This document shows positions 35,711 to 44,612 of a stretch of DNA of 64,000 bases, in pieces. Position 1 is the first letter of the stretch; every line of letters starts with the position of its first letter. This DNA comes from Acidobacteriota bacterium (GTDB lineage: Bacteria; Acidobacteriota; Terriglobia; 20CM-2-55-15): NCBI GenBank assembly GCA_022821145.1, contig JAJEEE010000056.1, positions 25,943-89,942 of the forward strand. Reading direction: 5' to 3'. The translations under genes were made by a program, and so were the position numbers. Below the pieces are notes generated by a model. The model worked only from the letters and a program-made list of their open reading frames with translations. It ran no database searches and was not told the DNA's origin.

Positions 35711-36930
35711 GCGGCGTACGACGCGGGGACGGGACCGAACAACTCGATTTGAGCGGACGTCAGGTTCGAGCGGTCCGGGTCCGGGTTGAGCTGGTTCATT
35801 CGGAGCAGCTCCCCGGCCGTGTACAGGTGTTCCTTGAACGCCGCGCGTCCCACATCGTCCAAGGGGCCGAGGCGGCTCTCGCCGTGCTCGACGACGACGG
35901 CGACGATCGACTCGGCGGCGATGTCGTCGTCGTCCAGCAGATCGGGGCTGTGGCTGGTCACCAGGATCTGCGCATGGCCGGCGGCGTCCCGGAGACTGTC
36001 TATGAGCACGCCCGCGGCTGCGGGATGGAGCGCGACCTCGGGCTCTTCGATGCCGACGAGTTGGCGGTCCGCGCCGTTGCGTCCGGAGCCCTGGAAGAGC
36101 GCCACCAGGACGCCCAGCGCGCGAAGGGTCCCGTCCGACATGTTTCCGGCGAGGAAACGCCACGGATGTTGCGCGCCCCGCACCTCCTGCCGGAACTCCA
36201 GTGTCTCTCTCGGACCGATTCGGCGCCGGGTGACCCCGGAGAGCCCCGGGACGACCTTGCCGAGATAGGCCTCGATCCGCCGCTTGAATTCCGGTGAGCG
36301 CGCCTCCAGGTTGGAAAGGACGCTGGCCAGGTTGCTTCCGTCCCGCTTCAGCAGGATTCCCGGATCCGGCGGTTGCAGATCCCGGATCGCCTCGGGGTTC
36401 AGGTTGTAGAACCCTGTCGTCGACAGCGCGTCGTACACGGCGCGGAACGCGTCGAGCCCGGAGACGGTCACCAGGTAAAGGCGATCGGCTGCGGCGACCG
36501 GCGGCGGCGAGAGCGTGCTCTTGACGATCGAACCCCGGTCCACCTTGTAGTAATGAGAGCCGCCGCCTTCCCGAGGCACGACGTAGCATTCCTCGCCCTG
36601 AACTTCGAACCCGCCTTGCGCCATGGCGCCGACGGTGAACGCGTAGTGGCCGCGCCACGCCTCGAGATCGAACTCGAGGCGAATCCCGAAATGCGTCGGA
36701 TGACCGCCCGAGCGCCGGCGCACCTCGCCGATGCCCCCGCGGTCGAGGAGTGCGTGGTCGATGGAGTAACGCAACGAATCGGCGACGAATCGCAGCGCGT
36801 CCAGAAAATTGCTCTTGCCCGAACCGTTCGGCCCGACCAGGAACGAAAGTTGCGCCGGAGCGATGTCGCAGGCGCAGATGCTCTTGTAGTTGCGTAGCGC
36901 GATCCGGGTCAGGAGGCGGCGCTCAGGCAT
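35704..36930 (-). CDS. OLD-like ABC ATPase
   Basis: 408 residues. LRNYKSICACDIAPAQLSFL with Walker A VGPNGSGKSNFLDAL, Q-loop region, signature NMSDGTLRALGVLVAL, Walker B QLVGIEEPEVALHP, H-loop VTSHSPDLLDDDD. Typical AAA_21/OLD ATPase without its own TOPRIM domain; the adjacent DUF4276 gene supplies it. The two genes overlap by 7 bp. Candidate anti-phage ATPase-nuclease pair. Confidence 0.87.
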   Translation of the reverse strand: MPERRLLTRIALRNYKSICACDIAPAQLSFLVGPNGSGKSNFLDALRFVADSLRYSIDHALLDRGGIGEVRRRSGGHPTHFGIRLEFDLEAWRGHYAFTVGAMAQGGFEVQGEECYVVPREGGGSHYYKVDRGSIVKSTLSPPPVAAADRLYLVTVSGLDAFRAVYDALSTTGFYNLNPEAIRDLQPPDPGILLKRDGSNLASVLSNLEARSPEFKRRIEAYLGKVVPGLSGVTRRRIGPRETLEFRQEVRGAQHPWRFLAGNMSDGTLRALGVLVALFQGSGRNGADRQLVGIEEPEVALHPAAAGVLIDSLRDAAGHAQILVTSHSPDLLDDDDIAAESIVAVVVEHGESRLGPLDDVGRAAFKEHLYTAGELLRMNQLNPDPDRSNLTSAQIELFGPVPASYAAS

Positions 36931-37316
36931 GCCGCTCCTCCGAACGCGAGCGGATGGATACGTGTCCGATCATTCCATGAGCACCTGGGCGGAGACGCCC
37001 GAGCCTGTTCCGCGGCGACAGCATACACCGCGCCGACGGTCCCCGCGCGCCCGAATCGGCCGGCGGCGCGTCGACGCGCGCGCCGCGGGCTGCTACCCTG
37101 ATCGAACATCGAATCCCGCCACGCCGCCACGCCGCCAGGCCGCCGCGGCGTCCGGGGCCGGGCCGGCCATCCGTCCGATCGATTTCTTCCGTCTCGAATC
37201 CCGCCCGCGGGGCACATGGACCAATATCGCGAAAAGAACACACTGAACGGGCAAGTTGTCACCCGCACGTCACGCCGACTTTGATAAACGATTGTCTCGT
37301 GCGGGGTGAGTTTTCC
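36931..37316. other. intergenic region holding a copy of the potA leader
   Basis: About 386 bp without a gene. It contains the left direct repeat 37066-37120 (see that entry) and a TGCTACCCT element that looks like an extended -10. Runs of GCCGCCACGCC follow at 37118-37150. Confidence 0.5.
37066..37120. repeat. left direct repeat flanking the Cache-repeat gene
   Basis: 55 bp resembling 40027-40080 (the potA leader) with about ten differences and one 1-bp gap. Shared blocks: GCGCGTCGACG, CGCCGCGG, CTGCTACCCT, ATCG, CATCGAA. The pair brackets the 895-codon gene. Confidence 0.7.
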
Positions 37317-40004
37317 ATGTCGCCCCACGCGCAGGGGGGCGCCTTCCGGATGAGAACTCGAACTGGGCTTCGTTCACGACTCACGATCCGCGTCGTCGGG
37401 CTGGTGGTGCTGGCCGGCGTCTTTTTCGGCGCCAACCCCGCCCGGGCGCAGGAGATGTGTCCGCTCCTTCCCGGCACGACGCCTCCCGAGGCGCCGCCCG
37501 TAACGGCGCAACAGGTCGCGGCCGGCGCCGCTCCGCTGATGGAGTTCGCGGTCGGCGTGAGAAATCAATTCGGTAGCCTGAGCGCCGGAATCGAGACTGT
37601 CGGGCAGGCGCTGTATGTCGGATGTCTCGTGCGGCAGGAAGGGGGTCCCTACCGTTCCGGTTCGACCTACGTCGTGACGTTGACGCCCCACGACGGCCGC
37701 GTGTTCGTACACGCCAAGGACATGGCGCTTTCCGGCCGGTTGCTCGACCCCTTCGTCTTCGGCACGATCCTGCATGCGCTGGGAGTCGCCCAGACCGATC
37801 TGGTCAACCTGGCTTCGGACGATCCCCGGACCGCCGCCCTGGCTCAGGCCGCCGTCTTCAACGTGTTGCTGCAACAGCCGGACGGCGCCTTCGATGCGAC
37901 CGTCCCCGTACCCGGCCTGAGACCGGGCATACCCGGCGCCTCCGGCCATGCCGCCGTCTATCTCTCGGGCGCGTTGCGGATCCCGTTCGTGGTGCTCGCC
38001 GGATTCGACCTCGACGCGTCGCACGTGGTCGAGGAGGAAATCGATTACGGTTCCCCGGCCGTCACGGCCGAGCAGGTGGTGGACCGCAAGACGCTGAAGG
38101 CCTTCGTGAACGAGGCCGGGAACTTCGTTCGCGAACTCCAACTGAGCGGCGACATCGCCGCCTCCTCGCAGGCCCGAATCGCCCTGCGGGATGAGAACGG
38201 CCCCTGGAGACACGGCGCCGTCTACCTCTACATCCTGGATCGCGTCGCCAACGTCATCCTGTTTCACGGGGCTTTTCCGGACAGGTTCGAGCTGAAGCCG
38301 CTGATACCGACCGTCCGGGACGTCGTGACCGGCGAGCTGGTTCTCTCGCAGGTTCTCGAAGCGGCGGCCAGCGGTCCGGAAGGCGGTTTCGTCGAGTATT
38401 ACTGGGACGATCCCAGCGACGACACCGACAGCGCCGACGTTCCCAAGGTGGGATACGCCCGCGAGTTCTCGGGTGTCGTTCGGCGGGCCGACGGCAGCAC
38501 GTGGCCGGTGGACCTCGTCGTCGGTTCGGGCTACTACGTGACGTCGCCGGACGGCGAGCTGGGCAATCTCCTTCAGGTCGTGCCGTATTTCGCCAATGGC
38601 GACGGCGTCAGCTCCGAGGTGGTGCTGATGAACACGAGCGCCCACCCGATCCGGCCCCTCGTCTACATGGACGGCCCGGACGGCGCAACGATCGATCCGG
38701 AAACGGTCGTGGACCTCGTCGAGGGCATGGAGGTCACCGAGGACGGAATCCTGACGTTCGCGGCCGCAACGCCGCCGCTGGGGCGCGTCGCCGTCTCCAC
38801 CCACGGCCGGGGGGATCCGGTCAACGGATCCGTCAAGCTGGTCGCCGACGGCGCCATCGCCGGGATGCTTCGGATGGACGTTCGCGACGTGGACCGGGCC
38901 ATCCTGGAGGCGGGCGCGCCCGTCGGCGACGCCGTGTTCCCCGTCGAACGCCGGGAGGGAGGCTTGACGACCGGCTTCGCGGTTCACAACCTGGAAGCGT
39001 ACGCGATGGAGCTCGGCTGCAGGTTGATGACGGCCGGGGCCGTACTGGAAGAGGTCACCATCCCGCTGGACGCCAACGGGCAGGCGTCCGCCTACATCGA
39101 GGAGACGTTCACCGCCGCCGACACGTCGGACTTCGCCGGGTCCATGCGCTGCACGGCGCCCGGCGGGGGGCGGTTCGCCGCCATCGCCATCGAAATCGAC
39201 ACCGCCGGGGGCATCGTGACCGCGGTGCCGGTCATGGAGGTGGCCGACGGCCGCGCCGAGGCGGCGGACCTGGACTTCACCCACTTCGTCAACGGCGACG
39301 GCATGACGTCCGACCTGGTCTTCGTGAACCTGGAAACGCGCGTGGGCGGGCGGTTGTCGAGTCCCTTCGAGAGGCCCGTCCCCCGGACGCGTCCGATGAT
39401 CTACTTCCATGACTTGGACGGCGCTCCGATCGCTCCGGCCACGTTGGTGGACCTCGCCGACGGCCTGGAGGTGACGGCGGACGGGGCGCTGACGGTCTCG
39501 GCCCAGATGGCCCCGCTGGGAGTGCTGACCATCGCCACCCACGGCCGCGGGAACCTGGTGACCGGGTCCGCCCGTGTGGTTTCCCACGGTCCCGTCGGCG
39601 GCATGCTGCGGTACGACCTGCCCCACCTGGGCCAGTCCATCGTGGGGGCCAGCGCGCCCGTGGGCGACGCCGTCTTCGAGGTCCGGCGCCGGGAGGGGGG
39701 CGTCACCACGGGCGTCGCGCTTCACAACCTGGAAGCGCAGGCCGTGGAGGTGCGCTGCATGTTGATGCGCGGGGGCGCCGTGCTGGAAGACGTCCCGTTC
39801 CCCCTGGGGGCCAACGGGCAGACGTCCTGGGTGATCGAGGACGCGTTCACCGCGGCCGACGTCCACGACTTCTCCGGCATGATGCGTTGCACGGCGCCCG
39901 CGGGGAGCCGGTTCACGGTCATCGCCGTGGAAGCGGACCCCGCGGACCGCATCCTCGCCGCGGCGCCGGTGATCCCGTTGGAAGCGGCGGCGCCGGAGGA
40001 GTAG
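37317..40004 (+). CDS. secreted protein with tandem Cache domains and two long repeats
   Basis: 895 residues from ATG 37317 (ATG 37350 is an alternative). Signal peptide around RVVGLVVLAGVFFGANPARA. Residues about 35-230 and 235-400 look like Cache-type sensor folds (PYRSGSTYVVTLTPHDGRVF; GGFVEYYWDDPSD, the sCache FxxYxW phrase). Then two ~230-residue repeats (about 38,570-39,240 and 39,260-39,995 in the DNA) with matching phrases FANGDGVSSEVVLMNTS/FVNGDGMTSDLVFVNLE, VSTHGRGDPVNGSVKL/IATHGRGNLVTGSARV, RREGGLTTGFAVHNLEAYAM/RREGGVTTGVALHNLEAQAV and MRCTAPGGG/MRCTAPAGS. No membrane anchor. Ligand unknown. Confidence 0.82.
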   Translation: MSPHAQGGAFRMRTRTGLRSRLTIRVVGLVVLAGVFFGANPARAQEMCPLLPGTTPPEAPPVTAQQVAAGAAPLMEFAVGVRNQFGSLSAGIETVGQALYVGCLVRQEGGPYRSGSTYVVTLTPHDGRVFVHAKDMALSGRLLDPFVFGTILHALGVAQTDLVNLASDDPRTAALAQAAVFNVLLQQPDGAFDATVPVPGLRPGIPGASGHAAVYLSGALRIPFVVLAGFDLDASHVVEEEIDYGSPAVTAEQVVDRKTLKAFVNEAGNFVRELQLSGDIAASSQARIALRDENGPWRHGAVYLYILDRVANVILFHGAFPDRFELKPLIPTVRDVVTGELVLSQVLEAAASGPEGGFVEYYWDDPSDDTDSADVPKVGYAREFSGVVRRADGSTWPVDLVVGSGYYVTSPDGELGNLLQVVPYFANGDGVSSEVVLMNTSAHPIRPLVYMDGPDGATIDPETVVDLVEGMEVTEDGILTFAAATPPLGRVAVSTHGRGDPVNGSVKLVADGAIAGMLRMDVRDVDRAILEAGAPVGDAVFPVERREGGLTTGFAVHNLEAYAMELGCRLMTAGAVLEEVTIPLDANGQASAYIEETFTAADTSDFAGSMRCTAPGGGRFAAIAIEIDTAGGIVTAVPVMEVADGRAEAADLDFTHFVNGDGMTSDLVFVNLETRVGGRLSSPFERPVPRTRPMIYFHDLDGAPIAPATLVDLADGLEVTADGALTVSAQMAPLGVLTIATHGRGNLVTGSARVVSHGPVGGMLRYDLPHLGQSIVGASAPVGDAVFEVRRREGGVTTGVALHNLEAQAVEVRCMLMRGGAVLEDVPFPLGANGQTSWVIEDAFTAADVHDFSGMMRCTAPAGSRFTVIAVEADPADRILAAAPVIPLEAAAPEE

Positions 40005-40026
40005 CCGGCCGCGCGCGCCGCGGCCC

Positions 40027-40080
40027 GCGCGTCGACGGACACGCCGCGGCCTGCTACCCTATCGGGCATCGAACGATGCC
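40027..40080. repeat. right direct repeat, potA leader
   Basis: Partner of 37066-37120. It includes TGCTACCCT and runs to the potA ATG at 40076. It is likely the original leader. Confidence 0.7.
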
Positions 40081-41200
40081 GCCGACACCACAGCCCGCGG
40101 AAGGCCCGCCCCACGTCGAGTTCGACGGCGTCACCAAGAGCTACGACCAGCGGACGCGCGCCGTCGACGACCTGGACCTGACCATCCGCCGGGGCGAGTT
40201 CCTGACGCTGCTCGGCCCCTCGGGCTCGGGCAAGACCACCTGCCTGATGATGCTGGCGGGATTCGAGGCCCCCACCGCGGGCGCGATCCGCATCGACGGG
40301 CGCCGGATCAACGACGTGCCGCCCCGGCGCCGCGGCATCGGCATGGTGTTTCAGAACTACGCGCTGTTCCCGCACATGACCGTCGGCGGCAACCTCGCGT
40401 TCCCGCTCGAGGTGCGGGGGCTGGACCCCGACGCCCGCCGCGAGCGCGTCGCCCGCGCGCTGGAGCTGGTGCGCCTGGAGGGGTTCGCCGACCGGCGCCC
40501 CGGCCAGCTCTCCGGGGGGCAGCAGCAGCGGGTGGCCATCGCGCGGGCGCTGGTGTTCGAGCCCGAGCTGGTCCTGATGGACGAGCCGTTGGGAGCGCTC
40601 GACCGCCGGCTGCGCGCGGAGCTGCAGTACGAGATCCGGCGCATCCACGCCGACCTGGGCGTGACCGTGCTCTACGTCACGCACGACCAGAACGAGGCCA
40701 TGGTCATGTCCGACCGCGTGGCGGTCTTCCGCGACGGGCGCATCGAGCAGGCCGCCTCGCCCGAGGCGCTCTACGAGGAGCCGGACCGGTCGTTCGTCGC
40801 GCGCTTCATCGGCGAGAACAACCGCCTGTCGGGCCGCGTCGCGGCCGTCCACAACGACATCTGCGACGTCGAGGTCGGCGGCCGCCTCGTGCGCGCCTTC
40901 CGGGTGGCCCCCTGCGGCCCGGGCGACCGGGCGACGCTGTCGATCCGGCCCGAGCGGGTGGCCATCGCGCCCACGCCCGGCCTCTACACCAACGAGTTCG
41001 ACGCCCGGGTCGAAGACATCACCTTCCTGGGCGACCACCTGCGACTCCGGCTCGACGTCTGCGGCCGGAGCGATTTCATCGTCAAGATCCCCAACATGGT
41101 GGGCCACGGCGCCGTGATCGAGGGCGACCGGGTCCGCGTCGGCTGGACGCCGACCGATTGCCGGGTGCTCGACCCGGACGAAGAGGAGGACACGCCATGA
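40076..41200 (+). CDS. potA: spermidine/putrescine ABC transporter ATP-binding protein PotA
   Basis: 374 residues. Walker [17 protein letters not shown]-loop [15 protein letters not shown], signature [15 protein letters not shown], Walker [14 protein letters not shown]-loop [13 protein letters not shown], and a TOBE domain at the C-terminus ([35 protein letters not shown]). Polyamine or similar compound import. Stop overlaps potD start (ATGA). Confidence 0.95.
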   Translation: MPPTPQPAEGPPHVEFDGVTKSYDQRTRAVDDLDLTIRRGEFLTLLGPSGSGKTTCLMMLAGFEAPTAGAIRIDGRRINDVPPRRRGIGMVFQNYALFPHMTVGGNLAFPLEVRGLDPDARRERVARALELVRLEGFADRRPGQLSGGQQQRVAIARALVFEPELVLMDEPLGALDRRLRAELQYEIRRIHADLGVTVLYVTHDQNEAMVMSDRVAVFRDGRIEQAASPEALYEEPDRSFVARFIGENNRLSGRVAAVHNDICDVEVGGRLVRAFRVAPCGPGDRATLSIRPERVAIAPTPGLYTNEFDARVEDITFLGDHLRLRLDVCGRSDFIVKIPNMVGHGAVIEGDRVRVGWTPTDCRVLDPDEEEDTP

Positions 41201-42297
41201 CCGTATCGCGCCGTTCGACGGGCGCCGCGCTCGCGGCGGGGTTGGCCGCGTTGCTGGGCGGGGGCTGCGGCGCCCCCGAGGGCGAATCGTTGACCGTCGT
41301 CTCCTGGGGCGGCTCCTACGCCCGGGCGGCCACCCGGGGCTACATCGAGCCGTTCAGGGTCGAGACGGGCGTCGACGTCGGCCTGGAGGACTACAACGGC
41401 GGTCTGGCGCAGGTGCGCGCGCAGGTGGAGTCGGGCAACGTCCACTGGGACGTCGTCGACCTGGAGATCGCCGACGCCGTCAGCGGCTGCGACGAGGGCC
41501 TCCTGGAGCGGATCGATCCGGCCATGCTGGCGGCGGCGCCGGACGGCGCGCCCGCGGTGGACGACTTCCTGCCCGACACCCTCCTGGAGTGCAGCGTCGG
41601 CTCGCTGTTCTATTCCACGGTCTACGCCTACAACGCCGAGAGCGTCGAGGGCGAGCCCCCGGCGACGATCGCCGACTTCTTCGACCTGGAGCGCTTCCCC
41701 GGCCGCCGCGGGATGCGCCGCGCGCCCGTCGTCAACCTGGAGTTCGCGCTGATGGCCGACGGCGTGCCGGTCGAGGAGGTCTACGCCGTTCTGGACACGC
41801 CGGAGGGCCTGGACCGCGCCTTTCGAAAGCTGGACACCATCAAGGACGCCGTGGTGTGGTGGGAAGCCGGGGCGCAGCCGCCCCAGATGCTGGCGGACGG
41901 GGAGGTCGTGATGTCGACCGCCTACAACGGCCGCATCTTCAACGCGCAGGTGCTCGAGGACCAGCCCTTCGTCATCGTCTGGGACGGCCAGGTGCTGGAC
42001 GTCGGCCAGATCGGCATCGTCGCGGGGACGCGCAACCTGGACACGGCGCTCGACTTCGTCCGATTCGCCACCTCGGCCGAGTCGATGGCCGCCGTCAGCG
42101 GCTACATCGCCTACAGTCCGGTCCGGCGGTCGGGGCAGACGCGGGTGGGGGCCCACGTCGAGGCCGGGGTCGACATGAACCCCCACATGCCCACCTACCC
42201 GGACAACATGACGCGCGTGCTCCAGAACGACTGGTTGTGGTGGAGCGACAACATGGACGCGATGAACGAACGCTTCGCCGCGTGGCTGGCGCGCTGA
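41197..42297 (+). CDS. potD: polyamine-binding lipoprotein PotD
   Basis: 366 residues. Lipobox ALLGGGCGAP after a signal peptide. Binding-protein phrases SLTVVSWGGSYARAATRGYI, WDVVDLEIADAVSGCDEGLL, VWWEAGAQPPQMLADGEVVM and LDFVRFATSAESMAAVSGYI. Captures substrate in the periplasm for PotBC. Normally potB would follow directly; here 2.3 kb intervenes. Confidence 0.92.
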   Translation: MTVSRRSTGAALAAGLAALLGGGCGAPEGESLTVVSWGGSYARAATRGYIEPFRVETGVDVGLEDYNGGLAQVRAQVESGNVHWDVVDLEIADAVSGCDEGLLERIDPAMLAAAPDGAPAVDDFLPDTLLECSVGSLFYSTVYAYNAESVEGEPPATIADFFDLERFPGRRGMRRAPVVNLEFALMADGVPVEEVYAVLDTPEGLDRAFRKLDTIKDAVVWWEAGAQPPQMLADGEVVMSTAYNGRIFNAQVLEDQPFVIVWDGQVLDVGQIGIVAGTRNLDTALDFVRFATSAESMAAVSGYIAYSPVRRSGQTRVGAHVEAGVDMNPHMPTYPDNMTRVLQNDWLWWSDNMDAMNERFAAWLAR

Positions 42298-42589
42298 GGC
42301 GGCCGCCGGCCGCGGGGAGATGAGCCCCGCCGCGCGCGGTTCCACGCCGTCCGCGCCCGGCGGCGCGCGGGTGGTTTCGGTCGAGGCGCCCGCGCTCGAC
42401 GTGTTCGGCCGCTGTCCCGGCCTGACCGCCGAACCGGCGATCGCCTGGATCGGGCGCTGACGACGCTCGGCGTCCGAGCCGTCGAGGACGCGGGCCGCCG
42501 TTCGATCGTCCCGCGGCCGGACGGGCGCGCCGTGGACCGGCCGATCCTGCGCGCGACGAAGTAGAATACGGCCGGGGGCGCGTGACCCG

Positions 42590-43903
42590 ATGGGCTCGAT
42601 CCACATCCGCAACGTCTCGAAGAGTTTTCCGATCTACGTCCGCCCGGTGGACCGGCTCAAGGAGCTGCTCCCGGGGACCCGGCGGTCGTACCATCGCGAC
42701 TTCCGGGCCCTGCGCGACGTGTCGCTCGAGATTCCCAAGGGCATGACGTTCGGGTTGGTCGGCGAGAACGGTTCCGGAAAGAGCACGCTGCTGCAGTTGA
42801 TCGCTGGGATCCTGCGGCCCACCAGCGGGGAGGTGGTCGTCGAGGGCCGCGTGTCGGCCTTGCTCGAGCTCGGCTCCGGATTCAACCCCGAGTTCACGGG
42901 CCGCGAGAACGTCCACCTGTACGGCGCGATCCTGGGCCTGAGCGCCGGCGAAATGGAACGGCTCTATCCGGGCATCGAGGCGTTCGCCGAGATCGGCGAC
43001 TTCATCCACCGGCCCGTCAAGACCTACTCCAGCGGCATGGTGATCCGGCTGGCGTTCGCGGCGGCCGTCAGCGTGAAGCCGGACATCCTGTTGGTGGACG
43101 AGGCGTTGGCCGTGGGGGACATCTACTTCCGTCAGCGCTGCATGCGCAAGATTCACGAACTGTCCCGGCAGGGCGTGACCATCGTGTTCGTTTCGCACGC
43201 CGCCGGCGACGTGAAGAGCCTGGCCGAACGCGCGGCGTGGCTGGATCGGGGGCGGCTCGTCGAGTGCGGCGACACCGAACCGCTCGTCTCCCGTTACCTG
43301 GCCGCAATGGTTCAGAAGGACTCCGCGTACCGCAAGCGGTCCCCGCGGACAGCGGCGTCCGGCGGCGGGTCCGCGGGCCCGGTCCGGGCGCCCGAGGTCG
43401 TGGAGCGGATTCCGAACATCGACTATCGCTACGGCAACCGGGCGGCGGAAATCCTGGGCGTCGCCGTCCTGAGCGAGGACGGCGAGGAGCTGACACTGCT
43501 TCCGCAGAAGGGCCGCATCGTCGTCCGGATTTCACTCAAGGCGCACGCCGAGGTGCCCACTCCCATCGTGGGGTTCCTGATGCGCAACCACCTCGGCGTG
43601 GACCTGGCGGGCACCAATACCGCGTTGGAAGAGATCGAGATGCCCGCGTTCCGACCCGGCGACGTCCATACGTTCGACTTTCACCTGGAGCTGCCCGAGC
43701 TCTATCCGTCCGCGTTCTCGTTCACCGTGGCGGTGGCCGGCGGAACCATGGAATCCTACGACGTCTGCGACCGGATCGAGAACGCGGTGTCGCTGGAAGC
43801 CGAGACGGGGCGGCCGGTGTACGGCTACATGCACTTTCCCTGCGAGGTGCGGATCAACTCCGTGACACGGGCCCGCGTCCGCGTGTCCGGGCGGAGCGTG
43901 TAG
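42590..43903 (+). CDS. wzt: Wzt-like polysaccharide export ABC ATPase (orphan)
   Basis: 437 residues. N-terminal ABC domain with Walker A LVGENGSGKSTLLQLIAGIL, ELGSGFNPEFTGRENVHLYG, signature KTYSSGMVIRLAFAAAVSVK, Walker B ILLVDEALAVGD. From about residue 275 a C-terminal domain (YRYGNRAAEILGVAVLSEDG, RNHLGVDLAGTNTALEEIEM) matches the Wzt-C carbohydrate-binding fold that recognises O-antigen ends. No permease (Wzm) or glycosyltransferase is nearby. It interrupts the pot operon, so it is an acquired orphan. Confidence 0.9.
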   Translation: MGSIHIRNVSKSFPIYVRPVDRLKELLPGTRRSYHRDFRALRDVSLEIPKGMTFGLVGENGSGKSTLLQLIAGILRPTSGEVVVEGRVSALLELGSGFNPEFTGRENVHLYGAILGLSAGEMERLYPGIEAFAEIGDFIHRPVKTYSSGMVIRLAFAAAVSVKPDILLVDEALAVGDIYFRQRCMRKIHELSRQGVTIVFVSHAAGDVKSLAERAAWLDRGRLVECGDTEPLVSRYLAAMVQKDSAYRKRSPRTAASGGGSAGPVRAPEVVERIPNIDYRYGNRAAEILGVAVLSEDGEELTLLPQKGRIVVRISLKAHAEVPTPIVGFLMRNHLGVDLAGTNTALEEIEMPAFRPGDVHTFDFHLELPELYPSAFSFTVAVAGGTMESYDVCDRIENAVSLEAETGRPVYGYMHFPCEVRINSVTRARVRVSGRSV

Positions 43904-44612
43904 TGGAGGTCGCACCGGCCGGCGTGTCGTCGTCGGACGACGCGGCCATGGCCGACGCGCTCGCCGGGCGCCGCGTCGTTCCGGCCGAATACGAAGCCCG
44001 GAACCATCGAAAGCACTCCCCCCGCCCGGCCGTGGACGGCCGCGTGAACCACGCGCCCGGCGCCGTTCATGAACCGTCCGAGTTCATCCGGCATCGTCGA
44101 CGTCGCCCCGTCCGATCCGGTGCAGACCGGGCACCGTCAGGTCGTGCTCTCGCTTCCACTGCGCCGGCGGTCTGAAGTGAAGCCGCGTCAAGGCGGCCGC
44201 GCCGCCGACCGCCGCTCCGAGGTCTCCAGTCCAGTCGTCCCGGAGGTCGTACGGGGCAAATCCGATGAGGGTCCCGGCGAAGGACGACGCGGTGAGAGCG
44301 GCGAAGATCCCGGCACACCGCATCGTGAAGAAGAGTGTGCCGTGGATGCGCTTCTCGAGACCGTTCATCGTGTTATGGTCGGTTCGGTGGATGACGAAAC
44401 CCATGACTCGCGCCTCGATCCGATGTCGCGGCAAGCGCCGGCCGGAACCGTCCCCGGATACCCGGCGCGCCGACGCCCGTCATGGCGCCGGCAAGCGGCC
44501 GCGTCGGCCGATTCTTCGCCGCCGGTAGGATTTCGCTCCCGCGTCGGTCCAGCCATCCATGGCTGGACGCGGGGCGACGCCCCCGATCGTCGTGATCGCG
44601 GGCGAGTTGGTC
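43904..44612. other. gene-poor stretch between wzt and potB
   Basis: About 700 bp with no clear gene. One doubtful small minus-strand frame is listed separately. No duplication of pot gene ends was found here by eye. Confidence 0.4.
44084..44404 (-). CDS. doubtful small membrane protein
   Basis: About 106 residues from an ATG at 44404 (MGFVIHRTDHNTMNGLEKRI). One hydrophobic stretch, TMRCAGIFAALTASSFAGTL, could be a membrane helix. No family recognised and the coding signal is weak. May be a decayed gene. Confidence 0.3.
   Translation of the reverse strand: MGFVIHRTDHNTMNGLEKRIHGTLFFTMRCAGIFAALTASSFAGTLIGFAPYDLRDDWTGDLGAAVGGAAALTRLHFRPPAQWKREHDLTVPGLHRIGRGDVDDAG

Noticed and set aside
42298..42589. 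Short frame MSPAARGSTPSAPGG after potD as a relic of the original potB start
   Set aside because: The similarity to PotB is too weak and the composition is low complexity.
42298..44612. Search for duplicated potD or potB ends around the Wzt insertion
   Set aside because: No convincing repeat was found, so this site is not counted with the five duplicated-end insertions.
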